DNA of 64,000 nucleotides from Ctenosaura bakeri (GCA_948474755.1 CAOLHI010002503.1:62001-126000), one strand, 5' to 3'. Positions 47,428 to 59,934 are shown, counted from the first letter of the stretch. Notes: generated by a model not told the origin, from the sequence alone. Translations and numbers: made by a program.

Positions 47428-48984
47428 AAGAAATTGCTAAATATCAGTAAAAGATACTGAATACAAATTATTAGAAATGATCTGGTACAATGTTCTCTAT
47501 ATAGCTCCTATTCATATTTACAACCTATTCACAGGGTGTATTCCTGATGGTATTTAAATGAGAAGACTGAGAGGACCTGCTACAACCTCTGTTAAAAACT
47601 GTAGGAAGCCTGTATTCCTTTTCCCTATCATAGCTTTCCATGCAGTAGTGAATCTCAGCTTCCCATCTCCTCTCAACTTAACTGGAATAGACAGATGGTG
47701 AGGGGAAAAGCAATTTCATTCTCTCTAGTATATGAGAGAAAGCAGCTTTTGCTTACTGTGGACTTATCATGAGTTATGGGTACAGAGATAATTTCAGAAA
47801 GATGACTATTCTGTTTGAAAACAGTCTTGTCAATCAAAAAGCTTTCAGAATCCTAAGGTAGCCACACTTAAGCCACCAGATTACAAATCACATTACCCAC
47901 AACAAAGATTCTCTTGATGGTATATCTGAAGAACCAAGGTTGGAACAATGTGCTTTAAATAGTGCTGTCTGATTATTTGCTTGGAGTCTTTGCATTTGCT
48001 GCTAATGAGTCTAGTCTGCTATGCAACAAAGAACCATAAGAAATGTGATTATGTGTATGTGAGGGTGAGTGCTTATGTTTATGTTTATGTGAGCACATGA
48101 TCTTGGTTTCGTTTAAATAAAAGGCGGAAGTACCATGGAGATGGGCTATGGTTTGAATGTATGCTCATTTAATAAGTCCATGCATGTACAGTTTGTGACC
48201 ACAAGGAAGTGTCTGATAGAGCCATACATGAAAAGAGTAACAGTTCCTGTTCTTCATCTGAAATGTAAATAACGCTAGGTTTTTAAAACCTGCCAAACCT
48301 AACACACATCTACAGTTTTGGCCATATCTGATATTGTGATATGTAAGGAATTCTCATAACTCTCAGCTGCAGAAAAGATTTAACTTAATAATGGGAAAAT
48401 GCAATACTTAAATTGCCACCTTTAGTGGTGGCTAGAATTCATATAGAATTTCAAGATTATTATACCCTTTCACCAGTTGTTTTGACAAAGTGATTTCAAG
48501 GCCTATGATTTACTTAGGGATTTTGCACTGTAATGAGTCAGCTAATAAATGCCTGAAAACTTTTTTGTGTGGTTTATCAAAGCCGTGAGCCAATCTAGGG
48601 GCCTGCCTAGGTTTCTGTGCTGCTGTGGTTTGAAAACCTCTTCCAAGCAGTTAGACAAGCTCTCCATTTTTCTTTCAGTTTATATAGACATTTCTTGAAG
48701 GTATTTTTCTAAAGGAACTGGGGACTAAGAATGATGTGGCTTCTAATACCAATTCTCCTCCAGCCTATTTTTTAAAAAAATGGTCAGCATTCATTATTGT
48801 ATTACTGTACACTGTGGGGGTAGGGGGAAATACACCCACCTATTGGCTTTTCCCTTTTCTGGCCCATGCATATTCTTGCTCCATGAGCGGGTGTTGAAAA
48901 CCACTGTAGTTATGCATCCTTTGTAGCCACCAAGTTAATTCATGGCATCCTGCCACCTCCAAGTAACAGGGGTCGGGAATCTAA
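47428..48984. other. Unassigned AT-rich DNA
   Basis: No gene or recognised repeat. Confidence 0.4.
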
Positions 48985-49088
48985 GGCTGTCCAATTGTTG
49001 TTGGGACTTCATCTTCCATCAACCCCAACCAGCACTGCCAATAGCTGGAGTGATGGGATTTGCATTCCAATAAGATGTGAAGGACTTC
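48985..49088. mobile_element. Small palindromic element, third family
   Basis: The left arm GTCCAATTGTTGTTGGGACT with TCATCTTCCATC is mirrored by GATGGGATTTGCATTCCAAT and AAGATGTGAAGGAC. The centre reads CCCCAACCAGCACTGCCAAT. Diverged and with no flanking duplication identified. Confidence 0.55.
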
Positions 49089-51160
49089 ATAGGCCTGTTC
49101 TCTGTAATAGAGAATCATTTTTTTTTAAAAAATCATTTACCCTCAGTTTTTCTTTCATTGCGGTGTTTTAAGGCACAATACATAGAGCTGCTAGACAGCC
49201 TTCAGTCGGTCTACTAACTAGATCCAAGGCTACTCAGAAAATTTGCTGCATTACATAGATTTTAAAATCTAGATGAAAGGCAGGCTATATGTGGCCCATA
49301 GAATACATATAGCCCCCAGGGCTTCTATTTTGGCCTCAACTTTCCAGCCCCCCTGGTTTGCCCCCAAAGTTTTTGCAATTTCTTTTTTAAAAATGGCTGA
49401 AAAAGCAGCCCTGAACACTCCAGGGACCATAAGAGAATTTTGTGCCCCCATGGCAAATTATAGACTGGGGAGGGAAGACATTTCCTCTTAAACCAGACAT
49501 GACTTCTGACCATTTACTGGTTGAGAAAAAAGGCCTCATTTGCGTCTATTACAAAACAGTGAGGCCCTGGGTTATGGAAATTCACCCCCTCCCACAGCCA
49601 CTAAAATGTATGTTGCGATGGAAATATTTTTTTTTTCTATTAAATTCATCAAAAAATTGAAACTCTTCTCTGGGAGTGGTAAGGATGTAAATAGCATTCT
49701 TCAACAGTCTAGCAGGAACCTGTCTGGCCACTGGCAGTGGGGCAGTTGCCCACATTGGGTTTAGACCATGACCCTAGGTTGGCTCTTCTGTTCTATAGAG
49801 ATAAAATATGCATCAAACGTGTGGGGTTGTGGGATCATCCCTGCTAGCCTGACTTGACAATAATCTGTATGTTCCATATTGAGATACAGGTTACTCTCTA
49901 TGCATACAGCTCTTCCCTATGAGCAAGGAACATGGTCAGTCAGGTTTCATATTGACGTAGTGGAGTTACACACATGGACAATAGGTATGCCTGCATTTTA
50001 GGACAGAGCTTGGAAAAAATCATTTTTGAACTAGAGAATCCAGAATCCCCCGCCCAGAACATGCTGGCTAGGAGTTTTAGTCCACAGAACTTCTGTTTTT
50101 AAGTATGCCTTGTGAGTACAATTGTGCTCCCTACTCGTGTGGGACAGATATCCTATTTTGAGAGTGTCTTATGATACTCTCTTATCTTATGAAAGGGAAG
50201 GTGGACCCCAGAAAGAGATGAAGTTGGACATTTGTTGGGGGCCTCAGAATCCTCAGTTTGCATGGAACTTAAAAAAGTCAAAGATAGTATCATTTCAATT
50301 TGCACACTGCACCTTCTCCAACATACAGGGTTCATGAAAGCTGCTTGCCCAAAGGACCACAAAATTCCAAAAACAAGGCATTTTTTTTTAACATCATCCC
50401 TTTTCTGGTATCCCAAAGCTCTGAAGAATTACTGTTGTTTTCCTGTTGGAAATAGGATCTGGAAAATGCCTCTGCAGCCAAGGTTAAGCAAAGGTTGTGA
50501 TATTACAAATTGGAACTAAATAGGGGACTGATGTTGAGAAACTGGAACCTTGTTAGCTAGACTAATAATGAATCAAGTCTTTGAGACAAAGGGTCTCTAA
50601 AGGTGAGTGAGCTGGTGCTTGAATACAAATGACCACATTACTATTAACGTGTCCATTCATGAAAGATGGTTTGTAATGCATATTAGAATCTCAGAGGATA
50701 TGAACCAAGGTGTATATAGCCAAAGGATGCATGCAGCATGTATTTCTCCTGCTGAAAGAGTCTTAATTGTAAATATAACTAAAAACACACATACAAAATT
50801 CTAGGTTTAAAAAGATGACCTGCCCATTTCCTTTTCATTTTTTGATAGCTTGCTTCTCTCACATATCACATATAATGCAGAGACAGAGAGAAAGAGAGAT
50901 CAATATCTGGATGTGTAGTGCATTTCTCTTATGCTGCACTAATGAATAGCTAAAATGAATAGAGTATTTTAAAGAAATTCTAGTCTCAGTCACCTGAGTG
51001 GCTCTATACCCCAGGAATTGTTGAAAGAGAGGATATCCAGTAATCAGCACTCTTTCAGTGTGGCTTGGTTTCCTGATATAAATTTCAGTTCACAAGAATA
51101 AAGTGTAAGTTTATCACCCCACCCTGCTAATATTCAAATCTTGGATCCAATGCTTACATA
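49089..51160. other. Unassigned DNA, partly repeat-like
   Basis: 49270-49510 is relatively GC-rich with CAGCCCCCCTGGTTTGCCCC-type sequence and overlapping open frames on both strands; it looks like an unclassified old repeat. The remainder shows nothing recognisable. Confidence 0.35.
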
Positions 51161-51362
51161 GGCCATTTCTGCACTACACTGCTATAATACTATTATTCCA
51201 CTTTCAACATCCTATGGAATCCTGGAGTTTGCAGTTTACGGAGGGGCATTTAGAATTCTCAGCCAAAGAGCTCTTTGACCTTAGTAAACTACAAACCCCA
51301 GAAATCTACAGGATGTTGTAAGTGAAATAACAGTACTAGAACAGCATAGTGCAGAAATGGCC
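51161..51362 (+). mobile_element. Palindromic MITE, full length (GGCC-terminus family)
   Basis: The terminal inverted repeats GGCCATTTCTGCACTACACT and AGTGCAGAAATGGCC enclose CACTTTCAACATCCTATGGA, AGGGGCATTTAGAATTCTCA and TAAACTACAAACCCCAGAAA. Outside are ATA (51158-51160) and TTA (51363-51365). 202 bp. Its first 14 bases equal those of the longer element at 59142-59568. Confidence 0.93.
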
Positions 51363-52602
51363 TTAGTTTCAATTTTCTGTCTGTGCAGAATTCCTTTAAA
51401 TATTTGGAATGCTGCCCTCAAAAATTCTAGATGCCTATTGTGCTTTTAAACAACTTTTGCTCCCATCAAAACTCCTATAATCACCAGCCCATACGGCCAT
51501 TAGGCAGACAGCTAGATCCTGGAAGCTGGAGTTCTGGTGTGCATGAAAACTAAGATTTAAAGAACATATGTGCCCATATAATGACATGTGTATCTGTGTA
51601 CACATGTGCTCACCACACATGTCAGGACAATTCATAAGTGCAGATATGCAGTCCTTTTTAACATGATAATACCCTGTCTGAACCATTTTATATCCTGATT
51701 TTGGACAGGTCTCTAGCGCTTGTTAGGTCAGCTCTGCACCTATAATTAGGTGTTTTCACTGAACTGGCATTGAGAACATTCATAATCTTAACTTGTGTTA
51801 TATAGAACTGTTTTAGGAAAATAACACATCAGTTTTGTACATGCAGATTACAAAATATGGAATAGGTTCTCAAAGCTCTTAATGATAGTGGAGGAAAGAA
51901 GTCTTGTTAAAGATTAAAGCAGGTTGTTAACTTTCCAGCAAGAGGCGTCTTGACTTATATAAGACATGGTAGTAATTTTGTGATACAATGATTATCATGC
52001 AAATAACATATGCAGCGGTATTTTACATTTCTTTGCTCTTGTGAACAGCTCTATTTAGTAAAATGATATTATTTTTTTAAAGACATTTTCAGGAAACAAG
52101 TAGTTGTTCATTTTGATCAGGCCTTTTCCCCCTTAAATCCCTTAAAATCTGCTTTGGCTTATTGACTAATTCATGGAGTTGCTTTCTTTTTCATTGAAGC
52201 CTGCAGAACAGCCTTCAGCAGCCTCAGGGTGGAGCTTTCTACTTCCTGAACTTGATCTTCCGCCTCAGGCCTAATTGTACCCCTCTATTTCTGCTTGCCA
52301 CACCTGTTGTGCACTCCCATGGTTTTTTAGTGTGTGCCAGCTGATGTAGCCAATGAAGTGAAAGTTAAAAATGGCAAGTTATAAAAAAAAAAGAACAACT
52401 GCATATCTAGGTACTATGTTGAAAATGATAGTAACAGCAATGTTGTCTCTGGTATTCCTGAGGAACAAAACTTTATGTTGAGACATAGGAGATGATCTTC
52501 TTTCTACGGCCACCAGAGTTAACAACAATTGTCTTAGAGATTCTCTTTTTCTTCAATTTTCTTCAGGCTTTGAAACCTCGCTTCAGACTGTGAGACAATT
52601 TG
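51363..52602. other. Unassigned AT-rich DNA
   Basis: No gene or recognised repeat. Confidence 0.4.
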
Positions 52603-52840
52603 CAGTTCAGGACTTATTCTGCACAAAATTCGTGTGGGGTTATGAAACAGAAAACAACAGTAAAGGAAGTGTGCACAAAATGCTGTTTCCTGTGCAGAAA
52701 ATGCTGTTTTCCGTTTTTTTAAAAAAACATATGTGGATTTTGTGCAGAATATTACTTTCTGGATGGAAAGTGTTTCCTTTGCAGATTTTTTTCTGCAATA
52801 AAAATTTGTGTGAATTTTGTACAGAATAAGTCCTAAGCTG
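52603..52840. mobile_element. Palindromic MITE, fourth family
   Basis: CAGTTCAGGACTTATTCTGC followed by ACAAAATTC at the left is mirrored at the right by GAATTTTGTACAGAATAAGT and CCTAAGCTG. The arms match over about 29 bases with few differences and start CAG on both strands, as hAT elements often do, but no 8-bp duplication is visible. Inside, AAAATGCTGTTT occurs twice. The 117-codon minus-strand frame over this palindrome is an artefact. Confidence 0.75.
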
Positions 52841-53551
52841 AAGATTCTCATCAATCCAGGATTCTTTTCATCAGGATTTTTCAACACTTGACATTAAACG
52901 CACAGGTGTAGCTACAGGGTACCAAATGAGGGCTTTGCCCCCACAAATAAGAATTCTCATCCCTCCGAATTTTCCTTCAGTCCTCAAATTTCTAGCATGG
53001 CAGGATTTTAAAACATATAGAAATACAGTTTAGGTATCCAAAGCGAGGGGGCAGGCAAAGTTACCAAGGCAATGTGAAGACAGAGGATATGAGAGTTCTA
53101 GATGTGAACAATTTTCATTGTCTCACTCTCTGCGATGCTAGAAATTAGGGGACTGAAGGAAAATTTCATGGTGCAGGAGCAGAATTCTTGCTGTAGCCTT
53201 GACTAAACATGAATGAGTAACAGCAAGATCCCTCCATCAACCCAAGTCAGACTTGGAGTAGACAATAGAGGAGACCCTCAGAAGGAGAACTGTCATCTTC
53301 ATGTAGATGAAGAAGACATTCTTCATATAGAATTTTATTCTCTGTAAAAGAATGGCTCCAATTTAAACTGTTCTTTCAACTTTTGAGGGCATATGGACCA
53401 TAGTTTGTACTGAGTCTATTGGTTTGTGCAGTGTGGTTTCTGCTTTGTTTTGTTGTTCTGTTTAATTATGTTTTGAATTGTTTAGATTATTTTATAATTA
53501 ATTAATTTTAACATTATCTTTATTGTCTGCACTCTACCCTGAAATCCTCCA
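52841..53551. other. Unassigned DNA
   Basis: No gene or recognised repeat. Confidence 0.4.
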
Positions 53552-53576
53552 ACTCTCTCTCTCTCTTTCTTTCTCT
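53552..53576 (+). repeat. (CT)n microsatellite
   Basis: CT run changing to CTTT units, 14 bases before the next MITE. Confidence 0.9.
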
Positions 53577-53589
53577 GATGCAACACTAT

Positions 53590-53791
53590 GGCCATTTCTG
53601 TACTACACTGTTATAGTGCCATTATTTTACTTTCAATATCCCATGGAATCCTGGGGTTTGCAGTTTTGGGAGGGGCATTTAGAATTCTTAGCCAGAGAGC
53701 TCTTTGGTCTCAGTAAACTACAAACCCCAGAATTCCACAGGATGTTGAAAGTGGAATAATAGCACTATAATAGTTTAGTGTGGAAATGGCC
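53590..53791 (+). mobile_element. Palindromic MITE, full length (GGCC-terminus family)
   Basis: Ends GGCCATTTCTGTACTACACT and TAGTGTGGAAATGGCC. The core TTTGCAGTTTTGGGAGGGGC and return arm AAACTACAAACCCCAGAATT are present. Flanking triplets TAT and TAA. 202 bp, the best-preserved core of the group. It reads through as a short peptide also found at 5247-5402, which reflects shared DNA rather than a gene. Confidence 0.93.
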
Positions 53792-54588
53792 TAAGCTGAA
53801 TTACTTCATTCTATAACTCATTCATGACTCTTGGAGCTAGTGGCTCATGCAACAAAGGCTTTCATCGTTTTCAAAATTTGTGAAACAATGCATCAGGATT
53901 AGATTTGCTAATTTTAATGATAAGCTCATTTTTAAAGATTTATTTTTGCCGCCCCAGTGAAAGCTTAGCCCTAAAACATGTGCAATGATGTTGTCAGTAT
54001 TCTTCTCCTTTACTGTGGATTATTGGGATATGAATTTCTACTGACAGGATTGCATTGGTTTAATGATCTAATACCATCACTGCTGCGATTCTGATAAACT
54101 GACTAATTCAGACTCCGAAGGTTCTGCTTTACTGAGCATTAGTTTAAATGTGAATCCAGTTAGCTTCCTATGGACTTTCATTTTACATTTTACATATGCT
54201 TTATCAGAGAAGACTTGACATTCGCAATCTTATAGTTATCAACGGGATCTCCTTGGTGTTTATTCAGGATAACTGGAAATTAGATAGTGTTATAAATGCA
54301 ACAGAATATGTAGTTTAGAACACATGCATATTTATGGGAACTTCTAACATTTTGATTCAATAAGTATGTGTCTAGCTCCTGTGATTGCTTCTGTCATATA
54401 CACTCACTATTTTTCTTCATTGGTGCTGGACATATTGGCCACAGTCCAATGCAGAGTTAAATGCAGCTTGCTGCATTTACAATGTAGCTAGATACCATCC
54501 TTTGATCTTTCTCTACTAAATACATTACTTGGAAGTAAATGATAAGCGCTGATATTCTATATCAGATACTCAGTCACATAGGTGTAAT
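53792..54588. other. Unassigned AT-rich DNA
   Basis: No gene or recognised repeat. Confidence 0.4.
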
Positions 54589-54886
54589 TCAGACCCTTTT
54601 TGCAGCACCCTCCCATCCCACCGTGGGGACGGGAGAAGGATGGGACCTTGACGATGCTTCTGCATGTCATTGTCCCAGTCCCACTCCTCTTCCATCCCCA
54701 GGCACAGCCTGGGAAAGTACCCGGCTGCGCTGCGGAAGGAAGTGGTGTGTCCATCGTGCTCCCTTCTGGAGGGAGCTAGTCCCATGCAGAGGAGAGTGCT
54801 ACCGTCGTGCTCCCTTCCTGGCAGAGCTGCTGCCAGGATCACCACTGGATGCTGCCATAAGAAGGTAAGCTGTGGAAAGGGCCTCA
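54589..54886. mobile_element. GC-rich non-autonomous DNA element, second subfamily
   Basis: If the termini are GACCCTTTTTGCAGC and GCTGTGGAAAGGGCC, the triplet TCA lies directly outside both ends, a perfect 3-bp duplication; read one step further out, GTAAT also repeats (54584-54588 and 54887-54891). The interior CACAGCCTGGGAAAGTACCC and GCTGCGCTGCGGAAGGAAGT matches 9549-9971. No transposase; open frames up to 121 codons are compositional. Confidence 0.72.
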
Positions 54887-55644
54887 GTAATGGCCCTTGA
54901 CCCAACCTCCCCCAGTCAGCAATCAGCAGCCACACTGAGTGAAGGAGGTTTGTTCAGCTGTTGATTGGGACATATTGAGAATGACAATTCCAGCTCCCTC
55001 CCACCAATCATTGATGATGAGACAAGGAATTGTGAAAGGGGTCATGCTTCTGATTGCTGCAACCTCACTCACTGGTGGGGTGGTGGTAGTTGGAAACGTC
55101 CTCCTCCCTCCCCTGTCCATAGAGGAACAGAATTTACATATTCTTACTATGTAATACTTACATATTCTTGCTACATCATTTTACTGAGTATGGAGCAAAT
55201 ATGACTGAGTTACAATCCTATAACTGCAGTGCAGAATGCCAGACATCATTTTTGATGGAATTTAGTCAATTGCCTGGATTCTTGTCCTGAAACACACTAA
55301 TATTCAGGTTGAAGATAATATATCCATCCTTAGAGGGTTCTAAGCAAATCCATTCTCATATTAATATGCCAAATGTTTGTGCTTATATAAAATTACATGC
55401 CCAGATAAAATAATTAATTCAAACTCTGACAAGTTTGTTATGCTTGAAGTGGCCAGTGGTATCAGTTTGCTAAGTCCAAATGCAAATTTACATGAAATAA
55501 ATTTCTTCTGGCACACGTTTAACATTCCAGATTCATGATTCAAATACTTACAATGTCTTGTATGATAGTGCATTGCAATCTACCTTTCTAACTTTTCCCT
55601 TTCCCCATAAGACTTCTTCAATGTAGATGAGGAAAGAGATATTT
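54887..55644. other. Unassigned DNA
   Basis: 54900-55110 looks like an unclassified repeat (GATTGGGACATATTGAGAAT, GCTCCCTCCCACCAATCATT), weakly similar to 20030-20080. The rest is unremarkable. Confidence 0.35.
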
Positions 55645-56460
55645 AATGTTATTTATTTATTTGAAATTATTGTAGGATATAATTTCTCAAGGAGGTGTAC
55701 AGGACAAAAACAATACAAAACACTTATACCAGGTGATACAGCAAAATTCAATAAATACCGTAAAAACAGATAATTGCAAACAAGATCAGCTTAAGAAAAG
55801 GCCAGCAAAAATGTTTATATCTTCAGAACTTTCCTGAAGGCCTGCAAGGAAGATGCTTGATGATGAAGATTGTGATGAAGCCCCTTTGTTTCAGGTCCTT
55901 GAAAACGTCCTCTCCCCTGTACACTCACCAGTCAAGCTGTAAGTGACACAAGGGCCTCTGTTGATAACCTCAGGTGACTAATAGGCTGATACAGGGAAGG
56001 CAGCCTTTCGAGGAAATTAGGCTCAAACTATTTAAGATTTAAAAACTAGCTCACGGCTTGTAAATGCACTAACTTGTGAAAGTATCACATGAGCCAGTCA
56101 CTTGGACCCTGACAAGGTTTAGGCCACATTTTGCAGTAGATGATGAGAAGATGAGTTTTTTGAGTCACACCCCTCCTCACAAATAGTCCAATAGTTCAGT
56201 CTGAATTACTGCTATCATCTGAGCTTCCCAGATTAACTCTTGAGTCCAGCACTATATCAAAACTATGCATCCAGGCCTTTAGGGCCAGTGCAACCCTTTC
56301 TAAAACAAAGTGTTTTTCTCAGACTGCAGTATTTCCATCTTATATGGATGAAGTATCAGTTTGTTTGTGCTCATCCAAACTGTCTCCTGGTTCAAGGGTT
56401 CAACGTCACTAGGATTATTAGAATGAAACAAGTGCTAGAGCAAGACCTATGTGCTTAGTG
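55645..56460 (-). mobile_element. Degraded L2-clade LINE 3' region
   Basis: TTATTTATTTATTTGAAATT, TCTCAAGGAGGTGTACAGGA, CAGAACTTTCCTGAAGGCCT and GTTTGTGCTCATCC correspond to antisense L2 3' UTR and the start of ORF2. No reading frame survives; the right-hand limit is uncertain and could extend to about 56900. Confidence 0.6.
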
Positions 56461-58405
56461 AACTGATGGTACTTCAGTCAAAGCTTTCAAATGATGTCTC
56501 CCAGCAGTTCAATCCTTTTAGAACCAATAAGTAAGCCTGTGAGAAAATCTCCAACAGACATCAGAAAACCACTCAGACCCATTGGTTCCTGAGGCAAACC
56601 GCTATCCATATTGCCATGTAGTGAATTTTACAGCTGATCTGAGATTTGAAACCAAGTTTCCTCAATCAATCCCACATCAGTTCCACACCTATTTTCTTGC
56701 TTTATCTTGTCTGTCTGTCTGTGCACAATGAAGCACACAATTTCTCGACCCTCTCCTGCATTTGCTTTCTCTTTCTAGTCCATAATGAGACTGTGGAGGC
56801 CATGGAATAAATATAAGATACTTTGATTTTCCTTGGCAGTCACCATGGAGAAATTCTGTGATGGCCCCCATTTAGATGATATGGGTGGATACCAATTTGC
56901 CACGGGATGTCTGTACCAGCTCTCCGTGTGGTCTTCTATCCCCTACCACTTCTCAATTCTACTCCCTTGCATTTAAAGACAAAACTCCTTTTCATTTCAG
57001 CTGAAGAGACCTGCTGATACAACCAGCTGAAGTGAGATGGTAAATACATTCCTGATCACCAGCCTGCAGATAGAAGAATTCTTAGCAGTGCGGTGGTGTA
57101 CATAATTCATGTACGGCACAAAGGAATTCTTCAAGTCAGGTTGCTTGTGTTCATGCTTATAACAATCCAGCATTCTTTGGATTCATCTGGATGTCTTTAA
57201 AATTGCAGGTCAAGTGTTGATGTTTTAATGCTTCCAAGTCCCCATATTCTGGAAAGTTTATGTGACAACAATTAGGGGATGGATGAGGAGTTCTTTCATG
57301 GTGCTTCTGTTGCACTTAAATGACTTTGTGTTATATGAATTGAGCTAATCACATGTGGTTATCAGCTGCGCAGTATTTGATACAACAAATGGGTAGAAAG
57401 ACTCATATTGGCTGTTCACCTTTAAAAGTTAAAAGAACAGTGTGAAGTAGCCATGGAAAAGCTGTAACTGTTCTGCTGCTGTTGTAGCATATAGAGAATA
57501 TTGGTTTGTCAGCTATCTGTATGGAGCAAAATAGCATAATGAATGGCCATGAGACTACCACAGACCCTGGAATCTGTCTGAGCAGTTTCCCATTCTAACT
57601 GTAGCAGAAAAGTGACCTGGGACAAAAAGTACGAACTCTGTTTTAGGCATTTTCTATGCTCCTGATTATGCAGTTTAGCATGAGTGGGCAACTGTGGAAG
57701 GTAAGGGGCTGCATTAGCCCCTGGAAGATCTTTGGAAGATGTACACCCCACTGCCCCTTCTCAAAGAAAAACAACAACACTCGTTCTTGCCACCCAAATG
57801 CCCTCTAGGAGACAAGAGCACATTTTCACCATGTTTGTTGCACCTTTCTGGGCTCTTTCAGGCCAAGGAAGGGCCTTTATTAAGTAATAGGAAGTGAGGA
57901 GAATTTCCTATTCACTTCCTGTTTCAAAAAATTGGCCCAGAGAAGACCAGGTTGAAATGTCTTGCCACACCCTAGAGGGAAATTTTAGACAAAAAAAAAA
58001 AAAAAAGTTTGGGGAAAAAATTGCTTGACCATTGGCAACTTCGGGGAACCTCCAAATGTGGTAGAAATATCCTCTGCACCCCCTAGAGAGCTTAGAGGGC
58101 ATTTTGAAACATTTTTGACCCTGTTGGGACAAAAATGGATATGGGGAATGCAGGAAGCCTGCAGGAGACATTCCCCTCCCCAAGTATAGTATTTAAATAT
58201 ACAAAACAGTAACCTGCTATCTGGTTATACTGCTTGGTATTGCAGTATGTGGAAATGGGTATACAAGTAACATCTAGCATAGCTATTACTAATTAGGGCT
58301 CTAGATAATCAGCCATTCCCACTTCCACTATATACAATCCCTCTCATTTTATACTTTTCTTTTTGAACTGGTACTCTGCATTCCATTCTAAGTTCATCCA
58401 CATTA
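56461..58405. other. Unassigned DNA, partly repeat-like
   Basis: 57700-58170 contains a 16-base A run (57991-58006) and GCACCCCCTAGAGAGCTTAG-type sequence resembling an old repeat. No gene recognised. Confidence 0.35.
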
Positions 58406-58660
58406 CAGTAGTCCTTCCATATTCACATGGGTTAGGGGCACAGAAGCATCATGAAAGTGGAAAAATTGCAAATAACTCCCCCCTACAATTCCCCTCCAGA
58501 GCTCCCTCATCCCATTCCTTTGCCTATGGCCCCCATGGTGGGAGGGAGGATCAAAAAGACACAATAAAAGGCTTACCAGTATTTTTCCCTCAAAGGGGGA
58601 AGAGCAGACTTCTTGGGTTCTAGTTACTTCCGTTGGCCATCTTGAAAATGAAGTGTTAGA
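58406..58660. mobile_element. pogo/Tc1-mariner-type MITE, 3' end unclear
   Basis: CAGTAGTCCTTCCATATTCA preceded by TA, then GGGTTAGGGGCACAGAAG and GTGGAAAAATTGCAAATAAC, parallels the left end of 39198-39644. The right terminus was not found, so the copy is truncated or rearranged. Confidence 0.7.
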
Positions 58661-59141
58661 ACAAAGAGAACACCTGGCCAATCAGTAGCTATTATATAGC
58701 AGGAAGTGCAGCTACGTGGGAGAAAGGATACACCTCCAGCAGTGGGAAGAAGGTTTTACTCACCCAAAAGGAAAAAAATTGTAATTTTAAACACAAGCCT
58801 CCCAGGCCTGGGGTGAGGAATGTAAGAGCATGGGAGGAGTAAAATGGGGCGGGCGGGCTCATGCCTTGTAAATAATCCATGAAGTCCAACCCTGCTGTAG
58901 TTGGTTTTTTACTGGCTTGGGTTTTATCCTCATTCCTTTGAAAAATGAACTTGTGGAAAGCTCAGAGTTCTGACAAGCATGGTGATATTCCCCTTTTGTT
59001 TTTCAGTTGGTACTCACAATGCAAGGATGCAATTACACTGGCACTGGAGCAGAGATTATTCACTGCATATGAGTAACTGTCTGTTAATGGTAGATTTTGC
59101 ACATTTGGAGATAGTCCTGGTTGGTCACCTTCACATCCATA
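58661..59141. other. Unassigned DNA
   Basis: No gene or recognised repeat. The last three bases, ATA, are the left flank of the next element. Confidence 0.4.
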
Positions 59142-59568
59142 GGCCATTTCTGCACACGGTGAGGAAATTGCTCCCTGCTGCTACTCACGGGATCTTCTTT
59201 GGGTCCTGTCTGGTTGGGGGGGGAGCAGTGCATGATCGCAGATCCACACAGCTCTGGCATCCAAAATGGCGGCTTCCGGTTGGTCGTGGGTCATGACCAA
59301 TCGCTGAAGCCTGAAGCTCGCCAGCCTAAAGCCTGCCCTCCACAGATCGCAGGCATCTGCATTGGAGAGCAGGCATGCAATGGCACGTGCTGGCATTTTG
59401 AAAAAATCAGTTTTTTCAAAAACACGCTGGAGGACCACTTGGGGTCGCTCCAGAGTGGACTAGGGTGCGGATCTACACTAAGTAGTCTGGACCCAGTCCG
59501 CTCCAAGGTGCAGACGTCCTCCGTGGAGGACACACTGCACTGTTTTTTTAACTCGTGCAGAAATGGCC
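59142..59568 (-). mobile_element. GC-rich non-autonomous DNA transposon, GGCC-terminus family
   Basis: Perfect 14-bp terminal inverted repeats GGCCATTTCTGCAC and GTGCAGAAATGGCC are flanked by ATA on both sides (59139-59141 and 59569-59571). The interior is the reverse-oriented homologue of 350-803, for example AAGTAGTCTGGACCCAGTCC and AAGCTCGCCAGCC. 427 bp. An internal inverted pair AAAAAATCAGTTTTTTC lies near 59400. Open frames here (up to 126 codons) carry no domain. Confidence 0.88.
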
Positions 59569-59934
59569 ATAGATCTTAGATAATAAGGCTCTGCTGAGTA
59601 GAATTACAGGGGTTGCAGTTATGGATGGACCAACCAAATCCTTGAATCCTCGGCAAAGATTCAAGATTCATGAATCAAAATCCCTGTGCCAAAATAGGCA
59701 AACTGAATCTTTCAAATCCACCAACCAAATAGTATGTTGGAAACTGGGACACCTGAAAACCTGGGAGACCAGACACACAAGGGGAGATGGCAAGTAGGTG
59801 AATTTTTCCCTTGGAGTAATAATAGCCTTTGCTAACAATTTCAGAAATTGCATATGGGGCTCTATTCTAAAGTATTTGAATTGAACAATTAATATTTAAG
59901 TTCAGCACTTGACTGGAAGGTATAGGCACAGCTC
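59569..59934. other. Unassigned AT-rich DNA
   Basis: No gene or recognised repeat. It contains local repetitions of GAATC/AAATCC-type sequence with no clear period. Confidence 0.4.

Noticed and set aside
52200..52320. Possible third LTR from CTTCCTGAACTTGATCTTCC-type sequence
   Set aside because: Too short and without termini, polyadenylation signal or target duplication.
52534..52887. 117-codon minus-strand frame over an inverted repeat
   Set aside because: Both arms of the palindrome read open; this is a structural coincidence with no domain.
5024..53759. Two predicted peptides (5024-5371 and 53523-53759) sharing the ending LSKLQTxxFHRMLKVE, suggesting a conserved protein
   Set aside because: The shared part is exactly the palindromic MITE, so it is homologous repeat DNA read in the same frame by chance.
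19880..55110. Possible shared repeat between 19880-20240 and 54900-55110
   Set aside because: Only short GATTGGGACA and CTCCCTCC-type blocks match by eye; not enough to define a family.
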